Source: Bog-473 sp963742035
GTDB lineage: Bacteria > Actinomycetota > Acidimicrobiia > Acidimicrobiales > RAAP-2
Reading direction: 5' to 3'
Length of the DNA: 64,000 nt
Assembly: GCA_963742035.1 (NCBI GenBank)
Contig: CAVUKH010000007.1
Span: forward strand, 434,001-498,000
Shown here: positions 47,336 through 56,127 of the stretch, one piece after another
Numbering within the stretch: position 1 is the first letter of the stretch
Layout of the letters: the number at the start of each line of letters is the position of its first letter
Notes under the pieces: generated by a model
What the model was told of the DNA's origin: nothing
The model's input: the letters and a program-made list of their open reading frames with translations, nothing else
The model's database searches: none
Position numbers and translations under genes: made by a program

Positions 47336-48883
47336 GACGACAGGGTTCATGGAGTATCCCCGGAAGCTGCCCCGGCGACGGCCGGTTTCGGTCCGGCTAC
47401 GTGACTGGCGCGAGGTCTACGAGCCCTTCGGCGAGGACGAGACGAAGGAGCAGGGCGCACGCTGCATGGACTGCGGCATCCCGTTCTGCCATGACGGCTG
47501 CCCGCTGGGCAACCTGATCCCGGAGTGGAACGACCTCGTCTACCGCGACGACTGGCCCGGCGCCATGGAGCGCCTGCACGCCACCAACAACTTCCCCGAG
47601 TTCACCGGACGCCTCTGCCCGGCGCCGTGTGAGGCCGCCTGCGTACTCGGGATCAACGAGGACCCGGTGACGATCGAGCGGATCGAGTTCGAGATCGTCG
47701 AGCGGGCATGGGACGAGGGCTGGGTGACGCCGCAGCTGCCCACGGTGCGCACGGGCAAGTCCGTCGCCGTCGTGGGCTCGGGTCCGGCCGGCCTGGCCGC
47801 GGCTCAACAGCTGGTGCGGGCCGGACACCTCGTCACGGTCTTCGAACGGGCGGAGAAGCCCGGCGGCCTCCTGCGCTACGGCATCCCCGAGTTCAAGATG
47901 GAGAAGGCGGTGCTGGACCGCCGGCTGGCTCAGATGGAGGCCGAGGGCGTGACGTTCGTATGCTCGACCTCCGTGGGGGGGACGCCCTTGGGTGCGGCTC
48001 TTGGCGAGGGTGGGCGAATCGTGGAGCCCGGCCAAGAGCGCGGTCCCGGCACGGCCTGCGCGCCCGACGTCACGGTGCGGCCGGCCGCCGACGTGGCCTC
48101 CGCCTTCGACGCGGTGGTGCTGGCCGGGGGGGCCACGCTGCCCCGGGACCTGCCCGTGCCGGGCCGGGAGCTCGACGGCGTCCACCTGGCGCTCGAGTAC
48201 CTGAAGCCGTCCAACCTGGTCCAGGAGGGAGCGCTCGGCGCCGCCCCCATCACCGCCAAGGGCAAGCGCGTCGTCATCATCGGCGGCGGTGACACCGGGG
48301 CGGACTGCCTGGGCACGGCGCACCGCCAGGGCGCCGCGTCCGTCCACCAGCTCGAGATCATGGCCGAGCCGCCGAGCGACCGGTTGGCCGACAATCCCTG
48401 GCCTCTCTGGCCACTCATCCTCCGGACCTCATCGGCACACGAGGAGGGGGAGCGCGGTTGTTCTCGGTGACGACGACGGAGTTCGTCGACAACGGGTCGG
48501 GAGCGGTGCGCGCCCTGCGCGGACGCACCGTGGCTATGCGGAACGAGGACGGTCGCCCGGTCTTCGAGGAGGTCCCCGGCTCGGAGTTCGAGCTCGAATG
48601 CGAGCTGGTGCTGCTGGCCATGGGCTTCGTCGGTACCGAACGCCTCAACGCGGTCGATGAGCTGGGGGTCGAGGTGGGGCCACGGGGCACGGTGGTGGCG
48701 GACGCGGACTGGGCGACCAGCGTCGACGGGGTCTTCGTGTGCGGGGACCAGACCCGGGGCCAGAGCCTCATTGTGTGGGCCATCGCCGAAGGGCGCTCCT
48801 GTGCGGCCGCGGTCGACCGTTGGCTCATGGGGGCGACATCGCTCCCGGCACCGATCGCGCCCGGGCAGGCGGCGCTCGGCTAG
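47328..48883 (+). CDS. gltD: Glutamate synthase small subunit (GltD), one-base frameshift
   Basis: The NADPH- and FAD-binding subunit: N-terminal Fe-S cysteines (RCMDCGIPFCHDGCPLGN, RLCPAPCEAAC), FAD motif VAVVGSGPAGLAAAQQL, and NADPH motif VVIIGGGDTGADC. The frame breaks near 48446-48466: ILRTSSAHEEGE is followed by junk, while the next frame reads LFSVTTTEFVDNG to the end (VFVCGDQTRGQS). Restoring one G in the GGGGG at 48446-48450 reconnects both halves with the expected sequence. Since gltB is intact, a sequencing or assembly error is more likely than loss. It starts at ATG 47328 inside gltB. Confidence 0.9.
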
Positions 48884-48945
48884 AGGCCGTCGCGGGCGCG
48901 CCGGCTCTCCGTCCCCGGCACCGGTTCGTCGGTACTGTGCAGCCC

Positions 48946-49760
48946 ATGCCCAGAACCGATGCCAACGGAGTCTCGCTGTACTACGAGGTGGAGGGGACCG
49001 GCCGGCGGCTCCTGGTGATTTCGGGCACCGGCGGTGACCTGCGGCAGCAACCCCACCTCACGGAGGGCCCCCTCACCGAGAACTTCGAGGTGCTCGCCTA
49101 CGACCAGCGCGGCCTGGGCCAGAGCAGCTTGCCCCCGTGGCCCTACGCGATGGCCGACTTCGCCGATGACGCCGCCGCGCTCCTCGACGCCCTGGGTTGG
49201 GACGACTGCCTGGTCATGGGCCTCTCCTTCGGCGGCATGGTGGCCCAGGAGGTGGCGATCCGGCACCCCGAACGGGTGCGAAGGCTCGTCCTGGCCTGCA
49301 CGTCGGCCGGCGGTGCGGGCGGCGCCTCCTATCCGCTCCACGAGCTGGCCGACCGGAGCCCCGACGAGCGGTCGGCGACGCGGCTCGAGATCCTCGACAC
49401 CCGCTGGGACGAGGCCTGGCGCCAGGCCCACCCCGACATGGTGCGAGTGATCGGGGAGCGCATGAACCTGGAGGGAGAGAGCGGCACAGCCAGTCGGGGC
49501 CTCACCAACCAGCTGGCCGCCCGGGCCGAACACGATACTTCCGGCCGCCTCGGCACCATCAGCTGCCCGACGCTGGTATGCGGCGGGCGATTCGACGGGA
49601 TCGCTCCGCCCGCCAACAGCGAGTTCCTCGCCCGAGAGATCCGGGCGCGCGGCTCGAGCTGTTCGACGGCGGGCACGGATTCTTCCTGCAGGACGCCACC
49701 GCCGTCCCGCTGATCATCTCCTTCCTCTCACAGGACACACCGTCGCCAGCTGCGCCGTAG
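48946..49760 (+). CDS. Alpha/beta hydrolase, one-base frameshift near the 3' end
   Basis: The frame from ATG 48946 gives a ~270-residue hydrolase: LVISGTGGD, LAYDQRGLGQSS and nucleophile elbow GLSFGGMVAQE (Ser). Near 49640-49650 the frame shifts; the adjacent frame carries the expected ARLELFDGGHGFFLQDATAV with the catalytic His, ending at TAG 49758. One missing C before GGGCGCG would repair it. It lies ten bases before pgi on the same strand. The substrate is unknown. Probably an intact gene with a data error. Confidence 0.8.
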
Positions 49761-49770
49761 ATTGCCTGGC

Positions 49771-51411
49771 ATGGACCTCACGGCGACACCCGAGTGGAAG
49801 GCGCTGGCCGCGCATTACAAGGAGACCTCGACGCTGCATCTGCGCGGCCTGTTCGACGAAGACCCCGAGCGGACCGGTCGCATGACGGCGGAGGCGGCGG
49901 ACCTGGTCCTCGACTACTCCAAGCAGCGCGTGACCGATGAGACACTGCGCCTCCTCATGGATCTGGCCGATGTCGCCGATGTCGCCGCCCACCGCGACGC
50001 GATGTTCGCCGGGGAACACATCAACACGACGGAGGACCGAGCTGTCCTCCACGTGGCCCTACGCATGCCGCCCGGCAGCGCGCTGCACGTCGACGGACAG
50101 GACGTCGTCGGCGACGTGCACGCGGTCCTCGACAAGATGGGCGATCTCTCCGACCGGATCCGCAGCGGTTCCTGGACCGGAGCCACGGGCAAGCGGATTG
50201 CCGCGGTCGTCAACATCGGGATCGGCGGCTCGGACCTCGGCCCGGCCATGGCCACCATCGCCCTGGCCGACGACGCCCAGCCGGGACTGACCAGCCGTTT
50301 CGTCTCGAACGTCGACCCGGTGGACCTCTACGCCGCCACGCACGACCTCGACCCCGAGACGACGCTCTTCGTCATCAGCTCCAAGACGTTCACAACGCTC
50401 GAGACCTTGACCAACGCCGCCGCGGCGCGGGACTGGCTCCTGGCCGGACTGGGTAGCGCGGCCGGCGACGATGCGGTGGCCAAGCACTTCGTGGCGGTGT
50501 CGACCAACGCCGACGCGGTGGCGGCCTTCGGCATCGACACCGCCAACATGCTGGAGTTCTGGGACTGGGTCGGCGGGCGCTACTCCTACGACTCCGCCAT
50601 CGGCTTCTCCCTGATGGTGGCCATCGGGCGCCAGGCCTTCGGCGACATGCTGGCGGGCTTCCACCAGATGGACGAGCACTTCAGGACGGCACCGTTCGGG
50701 GAGAACCTCCCGGTGATTCAAGGGATGCTGAACGTCTGGTACAACAATTTCTTCGGCGCCCAGACCCACGCCGTGCTGCCCTACAGCCACCGGATGGCCC
50801 GCTTCCCGGCCTACCTGCAGCAGCTGACGATGGAGTCCAACGGCAAGTCGGTCAAGCTCGACGGCACGCCGGTGCACGGGCAGACGGGCGAGATCTTCTG
50901 GGGCGAGCCCGGCACGAACGGGCAGCACGCCTTCTACCAGCTGATCCATCAGGGCACGAAGCTGATCCCGGCCGACTTCATCGCCTTCGCCGAGTCCACC
51001 CACGACACGGGGGACCAGCAGGATCTCCTGATGGCCAACTGCCTGGCCCAGACCAAGGCGCTCGCCTTCGGCAAGACCGCCGAGGAGATCGCCGCCGAGG
51101 GGACGCCATCGACCCTGGTCCCGCACAAGGTGATGCCCGGCAACCGCCCGAGCTCGACCATCCTCGCACCGAAGCTCACGCCTGCGGTGCTCGGCCAGCT
51201 CGTCGCGCTCTACGAGCACACGGTCTTCGTGGAGGGCAGCATCTGGGGCATCGACTCGTTCGACCAGTGGGGCGTCGAGCTGGGGAAAGTGATGGCGAGG
51301 GAATTGGCCCCGATCCTGACTGACACCGCGCCCCCGGACCTGTCCGGTCAGGACGCCTCGACGGCCTCGCTCGTACGGCAGTACCGAGGACTGCGGGGCC
51401 GCGCCGTCTGA
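49771..51411 (+). CDS. pgi: Glucose-6-phosphate isomerase (Pgi)
   Basis: 546 residues. The family signatures are FVSNVDPVD, VISSKTFTTLETL, FWDWVGGRYS (PGI signature 1), MESNGKSV, and the second signature GSIWGIDSFDQWGVELGK. It interconverts glucose-6-phosphate and fructose-6-phosphate in glycolysis and gluconeogenesis. ATG 49771 matches the usual start (LTATPEWKAL); an upstream TTG is less likely. It converges with the marR gene, 16 bases apart. Confidence 0.97.
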   Translation: MDLTATPEWKALAAHYKETSTLHLRGLFDEDPERTGRMTAEAADLVLDYSKQRVTDETLRLLMDLADVADVAAHRDAMFAGEHINTTEDRAVLHVALRMPPGSALHVDGQDVVGDVHAVLDKMGDLSDRIRSGSWTGATGKRIAAVVNIGIGGSDLGPAMATIALADDAQPGLTSRFVSNVDPVDLYAATHDLDPETTLFVISSKTFTTLETLTNAAAARDWLLAGLGSAAGDDAVAKHFVAVSTNADAVAAFGIDTANMLEFWDWVGGRYSYDSAIGFSLMVAIGRQAFGDMLAGFHQMDEHFRTAPFGENLPVIQGMLNVWYNNFFGAQTHAVLPYSHRMARFPAYLQQLTMESNGKSVKLDGTPVHGQTGEIFWGEPGTNGQHAFYQLIHQGTKLIPADFIAFAESTHDTGDQQDLLMANCLAQTKALAFGKTAEEIAAEGTPSTLVPHKVMPGNRPSSTILAPKLTPAVLGQLVALYEHTVFVEGSIWGIDSFDQWGVELGKVMARELAPILTDTAPPDLSGQDASTASLVRQYRGLRGRAV

Positions 51412-51427
51412 GCGGACCGGCGCGGGG

Positions 51428-51865
51428 TCAGGCCCGCGTCGCGATGCCGTGCAGCGGCTGGCGCGGCATCAGCCCACGCCATGCGGTCGGGAGCGTGCGC
51501 CCCAACCGGCCGAGCTCTTCGAGATGGACCTCTGACAGGGCCGCCAGGCGCTTTCCGCCCGTCGCGGTGAGCTGCAGGCGAACGACCCGGTGATCCTGCG
51601 GGTCACGCACCCGCCGGACCAGCTTGGCCGTCACTGCCCGGTCGACGAGCCCGACCGCGCTGTGGTGGCGCAGGAGGAGGTAATCGGCCACTTCCCCCAG
51701 CGTCGGGCCCCGGCGGTCGGGATGGCCGCGGATGGCCAACAGCAATTGGTGCTGCGCCGGCGTCAACCCGACCCCCTCTGCCTGCTGCTCGCTCCAGCGG
51801 AGGAACCGGCGCAGCCCGGTGCGCAGCGCCAGCAGATCCTCGTAGTCGGCATCGTGGAGACTCAT
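51428..51865 (-). CDS. MarR family transcriptional regulator
   Basis: 145 residues: helix-turn-helix with LTPAQHQLLLAIRGHPD, PTLGEVADYLLLRHHSAVGLVDRAV (recognition helix) and wing RDPQDHRVVRLQLTATG. ATG 51865 is chosen, as the frame upstream overlaps a palindrome. The palindrome CTCTCGTG-T-CACGAGAG (51878-51894) lies 13 bases upstream, the expected place for autoregulation. Target genes and ligand are unknown; the divergent PhyH gene is a candidate. Confidence 0.9.
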   Translation of the reverse strand: MSLHDADYEDLLALRTGLRRFLRWSEQQAEGVGLTPAQHQLLLAIRGHPDRRGPTLGEVADYLLLRHHSAVGLVDRAVTAKLVRRVRDPQDHRVVRLQLTATGGKRLAALSEVHLEELGRLGRTLPTAWRGLMPRQPLHGIATRA

Positions 51866-51877
51866 CGTTCCACGATA

Positions 51878-51894
51878 CTCTCGTGTCACGAGAG
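51878..51894. promoter_or_regulatory. Palindrome upstream of marR, likely MarR operator
   Basis: CTCTCGTG (51878-51885), one base, CACGAGAG (51887-51894): a perfect 8-base inverted repeat 13 bases before the marR start. TCTCGTG-type half sites occur in front of many actinobacterial MarR genes. Confidence 0.75.
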
Positions 51895-52052
51895 AAAGTG
51901 GGAGGGCCGGGCTCACGGAGGAGCCGGCCCATCACTACCATGCGTCCGTGCACTTCTATTGACCTCTCCGGCTGTCCGGGGCGCGTTCCCCTCCGCTGAC
52001 CCGGTTCCCAACGTCGCCCCGTAAGGACTGAGACAGGAGGAGGAGGGGAGAG

Positions 52053-52874
52053 ATGAGCATCGAGATTGATGTGCGCGCCGTTCGGGCCGCCCTGATCAAC
52101 GACGGCTATGTGGTGTTCCGGAAGGTCGTGCCGGTCGAGTTGTGTGAGGCGGTCCTCGACGCGATCGGCGGCGAACTCCACATCTGGATGGATGACCCGG
52201 AATCCTGGGACCGTATCTCGGCTGAGATCGAAGAGGTCCCATTGCGGGGCCACCAGAGCCAGTGGGACATCCGGCAGCTTCCGGACCTCCACGCCATTTG
52301 GAGCACCGTTTGGGGCACGGAACGGCTGTGGGTCGATCGGAACTCGTGTCGGTACACTCCGCCGTGGAGAGAGGGGAGAGCGGAGCCGCTTCCACTCCAC
52401 TGGGATGTCGATCCTCACGATCCCGACGTCCTTTGGTACCAAGGGATTCTGGCCCTCACCCACGCACCGGCGGGAGCGGGCGGGTTCTGCTGTTCGCCCC
52501 GGCTGATGCACAACCGGGAGCGCTGGCCGACCTCGTGGACCAGCTCCCGCTTCGGCGTGGAGTACCGTCCCGCTGAAGTCGCGGAACGCGAAGTCACGGA
52601 GGTTCCACTCGGCGTGGGAGACCTCTTGGTCTTCGACAGCCATCTGCCGCACGGCACCGTCCGAAACACCGCAGACTCGCCACGGGTCGCCTTCGTTCTC
52701 CAGATGTTTCCCGAGGGCTCACAGGAAGAGGCGGACGCGAACATCGCAGATCACCTGGCCGGCGTCGCACCCCCATGGTGGAGGTGGAAGCCCGGGCACG
52801 ATCGCGTCGAACCTGGGCCTCCCGCCGTGCTCACCGACCACGGAAAGCGCCTCCTGGGGATGGCGACCCCGTAG
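52053..52874 (+). CDS. Phytanoyl-CoA dioxygenase (PhyH) family protein
   Basis: 273 residues of the Fe(II)/2-oxoglutarate PhyH family: the iron ligands appear as HWDVD (HxD, near 112-114) and His of SHLPHGT (about 198), with an Arg for 2-oxoglutarate in DSPRVAF. Other features are LHIWMDDPESW and the start IEIDVRAVRAALINDGYVVF. A very strong ribosome site (GAGGAGGAGGGGAGAG) precedes ATG 52053. The substrate is unknown. It is divergent from marR, whose palindrome lies in the shared 187-base spacer. Confidence 0.85.
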   Translation: MSIEIDVRAVRAALINDGYVVFRKVVPVELCEAVLDAIGGELHIWMDDPESWDRISAEIEEVPLRGHQSQWDIRQLPDLHAIWSTVWGTERLWVDRNSCRYTPPWREGRAEPLPLHWDVDPHDPDVLWYQGILALTHAPAGAGGFCCSPRLMHNRERWPTSWTSSRFGVEYRPAEVAEREVTEVPLGVGDLLVFDSHLPHGTVRNTADSPRVAFVLQMFPEGSQEEADANIADHLAGVAPPWWRWKPGHDRVEPGPPAVLTDHGKRLLGMATP

Positions 52875-52919
52875 TCGGTGTGGGAGAGCCGGTCCCCGAC
52901 GGCACACTCGACCGCTGCG

Positions 52920-53606
52920 CTACCAGGCGAGTTCGCCCTCGTTCTCCGCGAATGTCCCCGTAGGGCCGTCCTTGCCGATGGTCGCCATGGCCACAATGAC
53001 CTCGACACCCTCTTCGACCGGCTGACCCGCTGCGCTGAAGGGGGTCAGGTCGGTCGCGGTGAAGCCCGGCTCGACCGCGTTGAACTTGATCCCCGGGTAC
53101 GTCTTGGCGTACTGCACGGTCAACATCGAGACGGCGGCCTTGCCCGCGCCGTAGATGATGGAAGGGAAGTGAAACTGCCGGCGCTCCGGGTTCGTGACGG
53201 CCCAGAACGAGCCCAGAGCACTGGAGACGTTGACGACGACCGGATTCTCTGACTTCTGCAGCAAGGGGAGCGCTGCCTGGGTGACGCGGATCAGGCCGAT
53301 CGCATTGGTGTCGAAGACGTGGAGCGCGACCGGGCCGGCGACGTCGCCCGTCGAGCTCACTCCGGCGTTGTTGACCAGAACGTCGAGGTGGCCCTCGCGT
53401 TCGTCGATGACGTCCAGGGCGCTCTCCACCGACGCATCGTCGGTCACGTCGAGCTGGACGAACCGACCTCCGAGCTCGGACGCCGCCGCCGTTCCGCGGT
53501 CGACGCGACGCGCTCCCATGTAGACGGTGTGTCCGAGAGCGAGAAGTCGTCGGGCGGTTTCATGGCCCAGTCCCTTGTTGGCACCCGTGATGAGCGTCAC
53601 CGTCAT
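52920..53606 (-). CDS. Short-chain dehydrogenase/reductase (SDR)
   Basis: 228 residues, classical SDR: NAD(P)-binding TGANKGLG near 7-14, LVNNAGVSS near 82-90, the Ser of VNVSSALG, and the catalytic Tyr-Lys in IIYGAGKAA. The NKG rather than GxGxxG spacing variant is common in carbonyl-reductase-like SDRs. It converges with the PhyH gene. Confidence 0.9.
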   Translation of the reverse strand: MTVTLITGANKGLGHETARRLLALGHTVYMGARRVDRGTAAASELGGRFVQLDVTDDASVESALDVIDEREGHLDVLVNNAGVSSTGDVAGPVALHVFDTNAIGLIRVTQAALPLLQKSENPVVVNVSSALGSFWAVTNPERRQFHFPSIIYGAGKAAVSMLTVQYAKTYPGIKFNAVEPGFTATDLTPFSAAGQPVEEGVEVIVAMATIGKDGPTGTFAENEGELAW

Positions 53607-53735
53607 GGTTGTCCTCCTTGGACGGGCGAGACAGCCGGTCCATCGTCTCCCAGAGTCACCCCGAGGTCTCGAGCGGCAATGCCGACCCGTCGTTCGCCTC
53701 AGGCTCAGCGGCCCGCTTCTCGTCCACCGGTTACC

Positions 53736-54299
53736 TCAATCCCAGAAGACCCTGGCCCGTTGCGCGGCGGCGCGCACGGCAGATCCCTCGACGACCGTGC
53801 TGCATTCGCTCTCGGCCGGCGGAGGCAGGGCGACGAAGATCCGCAAGGGTCCGTCGGGGGGCAGGGGATACACCCACGCACCGAATCTCCAGCCCCCCGA
53901 GCCGCCGCCGCCGCCCCCGAACTCCACATAGGGCTGCGTGGGGAAACCCTGGTCGTCCTTGGGGAGATGCAGCTGTCCCCGGTGGACGCCGCGACCACCG
54001 ACTCGTCCGTCCGCAAATTCGACACCGATCCGCACCATACCCATCGGCCCGCGGTGGATCCTCTGCTGGATTTCGTGCGCTCGGAACGGGTTGAGGAGGA
54101 TCAGGACGTTGACGCGAAATCCGTTCGGGTAGACGTCCAAATGAGGGATGGCGACAACGGCATCCTCCTCTCTACTCAGGACGGCGTCGACTGCCAACGT
54201 GGCGGGGAGCGAACCCTCGGACGGCCGATCCCAGGCGGGTGGCGCCCACTGTCGATCCGCAGGTTCCGGAGGAGGGGGAAGGGGCTCGAAGAATCTCAC
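53736..54299 (-). CDS. Conserved actinobacterial hypothetical protein
   Basis: 187 residues starting MRFFEPLPPPPEP, with IPHLDVYPNGFRVNVLILL, VRIGVEFADGRV, a glycine run FGGGGGGSGGWRFGAWVYPLPPDGPLRIFV and a helical end. This MRFFEPPPPPPEP and GGGGGG-WVWPLPP pattern recurs in actinobacterial hypotheticals of unknown role, possibly small enzyme-binding or surface proteins. No signal peptide. Upstream, 54300-54546 holds only a short fragment shared with the gene at the window end. Confidence 0.7.
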   Translation of the reverse strand: MRFFEPLPPPPEPADRQWAPPAWDRPSEGSLPATLAVDAVLSREEDAVVAIPHLDVYPNGFRVNVLILLNPFRAHEIQQRIHRGPMGMVRIGVEFADGRVGGRGVHRGQLHLPKDDQGFPTQPYVEFGGGGGGSGGWRFGAWVYPLPPDGPLRIFVALPPPAESECSTVVEGSAVRAAAQRARVFWD

Positions 54300-54546
54300 T
54301 CGACAAGCAGACTAGACACCCGTGCAGAATTTCGCCCGACGACCACGAGGCCGTCGCGGGCTGTTGGGTCGCGACCGTCCTCGCGCCTGGCATTTCGGCC
54401 GACCGTCGTCGGCTGCCCCCCACGAAGAGCAGGCTCCCAATGGAAGCGCCGGGCGTCACAGAATGGGCTCGGCCCGCATGCCGGCCCCGTGCGTGGTGCG
54501 TCGACGACTGTCTCCGAACCGGAGTACGCGGCAGCCATAGTGAGTC

Positions 54547-54966
54547 CTACTTGGCCAGACCCCACGGACCGACGCCAGAGAGACGTTGGGGTGAAATATG
54601 CAAGACGAATCCTTCGGGCCAGTTGTCTCCGGGTGGTGGGAACTGACCGTTCGTGATGCGACGGAGCACGGGTACAGCACCGCCTTCCTCAACGCGGGCG
54701 ATTCCTTTGATCACGACGTAAGGGTCGAACCCCTCGAAGGGAACATCGGACTCAATGGACAGCGTGACCCGCGGATCGCGACGAATGTTTCGTAGCTTGA
54801 CGTGATCCGCAAGATGTCCGGCGACGATTTCGTCCCCTTCCCAACCGACGTAAATGCAGGTCACTTGCGGGGTGCCGTCGGGGTTGATGGTGGCGAGATG
54901 AACGAGCCGCCCCGAAGCCACCGCGGCGCGGGTGGCCTGGTCGAGTCGAATGAGACCCTCAGTCAT
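54547..54966 (-). CDS. F420-dependent / PPOX-class small flavoprotein
   Basis: 139 residues of split-barrel fold: ATRAAVASGRLVHLATINPDGTPQVTCIYVGWEGDEIV, then LRNIRRDPRVTLSIES, typical of PPOX-class F420-dependent enzymes (TIGR03618-like). It binds F420 or FMN. ATG 54966 is chosen for its GGAGAC ribosome site; an ATG at 54978 is alternative. It is one of three split-barrel proteins in this half of the window (see also 61432 and 61843). Confidence 0.82.
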   Translation of the reverse strand: MTEGLIRLDQATRAAVASGRLVHLATINPDGTPQVTCIYVGWEGDEIVAGHLADHVKLRNIRRDPRVTLSIESDVPFEGFDPYVVIKGIARVEEGGAVPVLRRITNGQFPPPGDNWPEGFVLHISPQRLSGVGPWGLAK

Positions 54967-55121
54967 TTCTGTCTCCATTCTGCGAGGCTCTGGACAATAC
55001 CGGAGCATGTCCCGAGATCCGGTCGGAAGAGCACCCCAGTCCCAGGCGATGGGCGCACCCCAGATCCGTGACGCCTCATTCCGATCGCTCAACCGTTGCA
55101 TGCATGACATGCCGTGCCCGG

Positions 55122-55553
55122 ATGAGGCAATGTCTCGGGGTGCCGGATGGGACCGAGCTTGAGGATGATGGCGGACGTGACGTGCCTCTGGCCGTTCATG
55201 TTCAACGAAAGATTCGGTGGGCCGAACATGTCAGCGGCCCATTGCCCCCATGGGATGTCGTGGTGTTCGCCGAAGAAGGGTATGGGTCCGGCGCGTTGGA
55301 ATGGGACGGACACTCACGACCCTTCGCGGAATTCGAGGATCGATGGGGGATGATCCTGTCTGCAACTTCCAGGGACTGGGTCAATCTGGATCTGGTGGGC
55401 GTCAAGGACAGACGCCTGCATTTTGCGGTTGTGTACAAGACCGATGGCCGCGAGAAGCGACGGTGGCCCAACGGCATGATCTCGGTCAACGGCTCCGTGC
55501 CCTCGAAAGAGCGGCTTCCGAAGCGCTGGGGGTTCGCGGTTTCAACTGGTTGA
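55122..55553 (+). CDS. Hypothetical protein, low certainty
   Basis: 143 residues with plausible composition (VHVQRKIRWAEHVSGPLPPWDVVVFAEEG and FEDRWGMILSATSRDWVNLDL), ending in PKRWGFAVSTG, part of the dispersed repeat. The ATG at 55122 is one possible start, and the neighbouring frame is also open, so a frameshift cannot be excluded. Function unknown. Confidence 0.35.
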   Translation: MRQCLGVPDGTELEDDGGRDVPLAVHVQRKIRWAEHVSGPLPPWDVVVFAEEGYGSGALEWDGHSRPFAEFEDRWGMILSATSRDWVNLDLVGVKDRRLHFAVVYKTDGREKRRWPNGMISVNGSVPSKERLPKRWGFAVSTG

Positions 55554-55599
55554 CCCTCACGCCGGCGACGCCCGGCCGCCTGAAGTGCCTGACTGTCCA
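55517..55599. repeat. Dispersed repeat, copy B
   Basis: Partner of 13957-14048 in the same orientation. TTCCGAAGCGCTGGG, TTCAACTGGTTGAC, GCGACGCCCGG and AAGTGCC are shared. It overlaps the end of the preceding open frame. Confidence 0.7.
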
Positions 55600-56127
55600 C
55601 GTTCCGGTGCGTACTGGGTCACCCTTCACTCGGGCAGGCACATGTCGTGCCCACTGTTGCGAGATCGCCTGTGGTGAAGCGACCGTTGACGAGATCGTCG
55701 TCGAACCTCAACGCTGCTCGATGTGCTGGCGCGTTGGGTGCGGCAGTGACACGAAGGCGAATCTCGACCTGCCTTGGAAGGTCGGCTTCGTCCCTCAATG
55801 GAACAAACAGGTCACTGATCCAATGGGGCATGCTTCGCATCAATTCGTGTTGTCGATACGCTGCTGACCCGGCGGCAATGTACGGGGGTGGAGGGCATCT
55901 CGCTGCGTCCAGACAATCGCTGTCCTCATCGGTGCGGTCGTCCGAGAAGGCGCCCCAGGCTCAACGGAGGCAGTCGAGGCCTATAGGTGGCGGCACGACC
56001 AGCCGAGAGCCCGGGTGCTGACACGAAGGAGGGGGGTCATGGTAACTCCCTTGGCCAGCGACCGAGGTTCCGCCACACTGGTGCAGTGATGCCACCACAG
56101 GTGGGGCCGCGGAGGCTCTGAAGACCT
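55600..56127. other. Stretch without a supported gene
   Basis: About 530 bases before the permease gene. A minus-strand frame of 74 residues (55619-55843) has fair composition (DLFVPLRDEADLPRQVEIRL) but no good start signal, and no ABC ATPase gene for the permease is present. It may be a decayed region. Confidence 0.4.
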
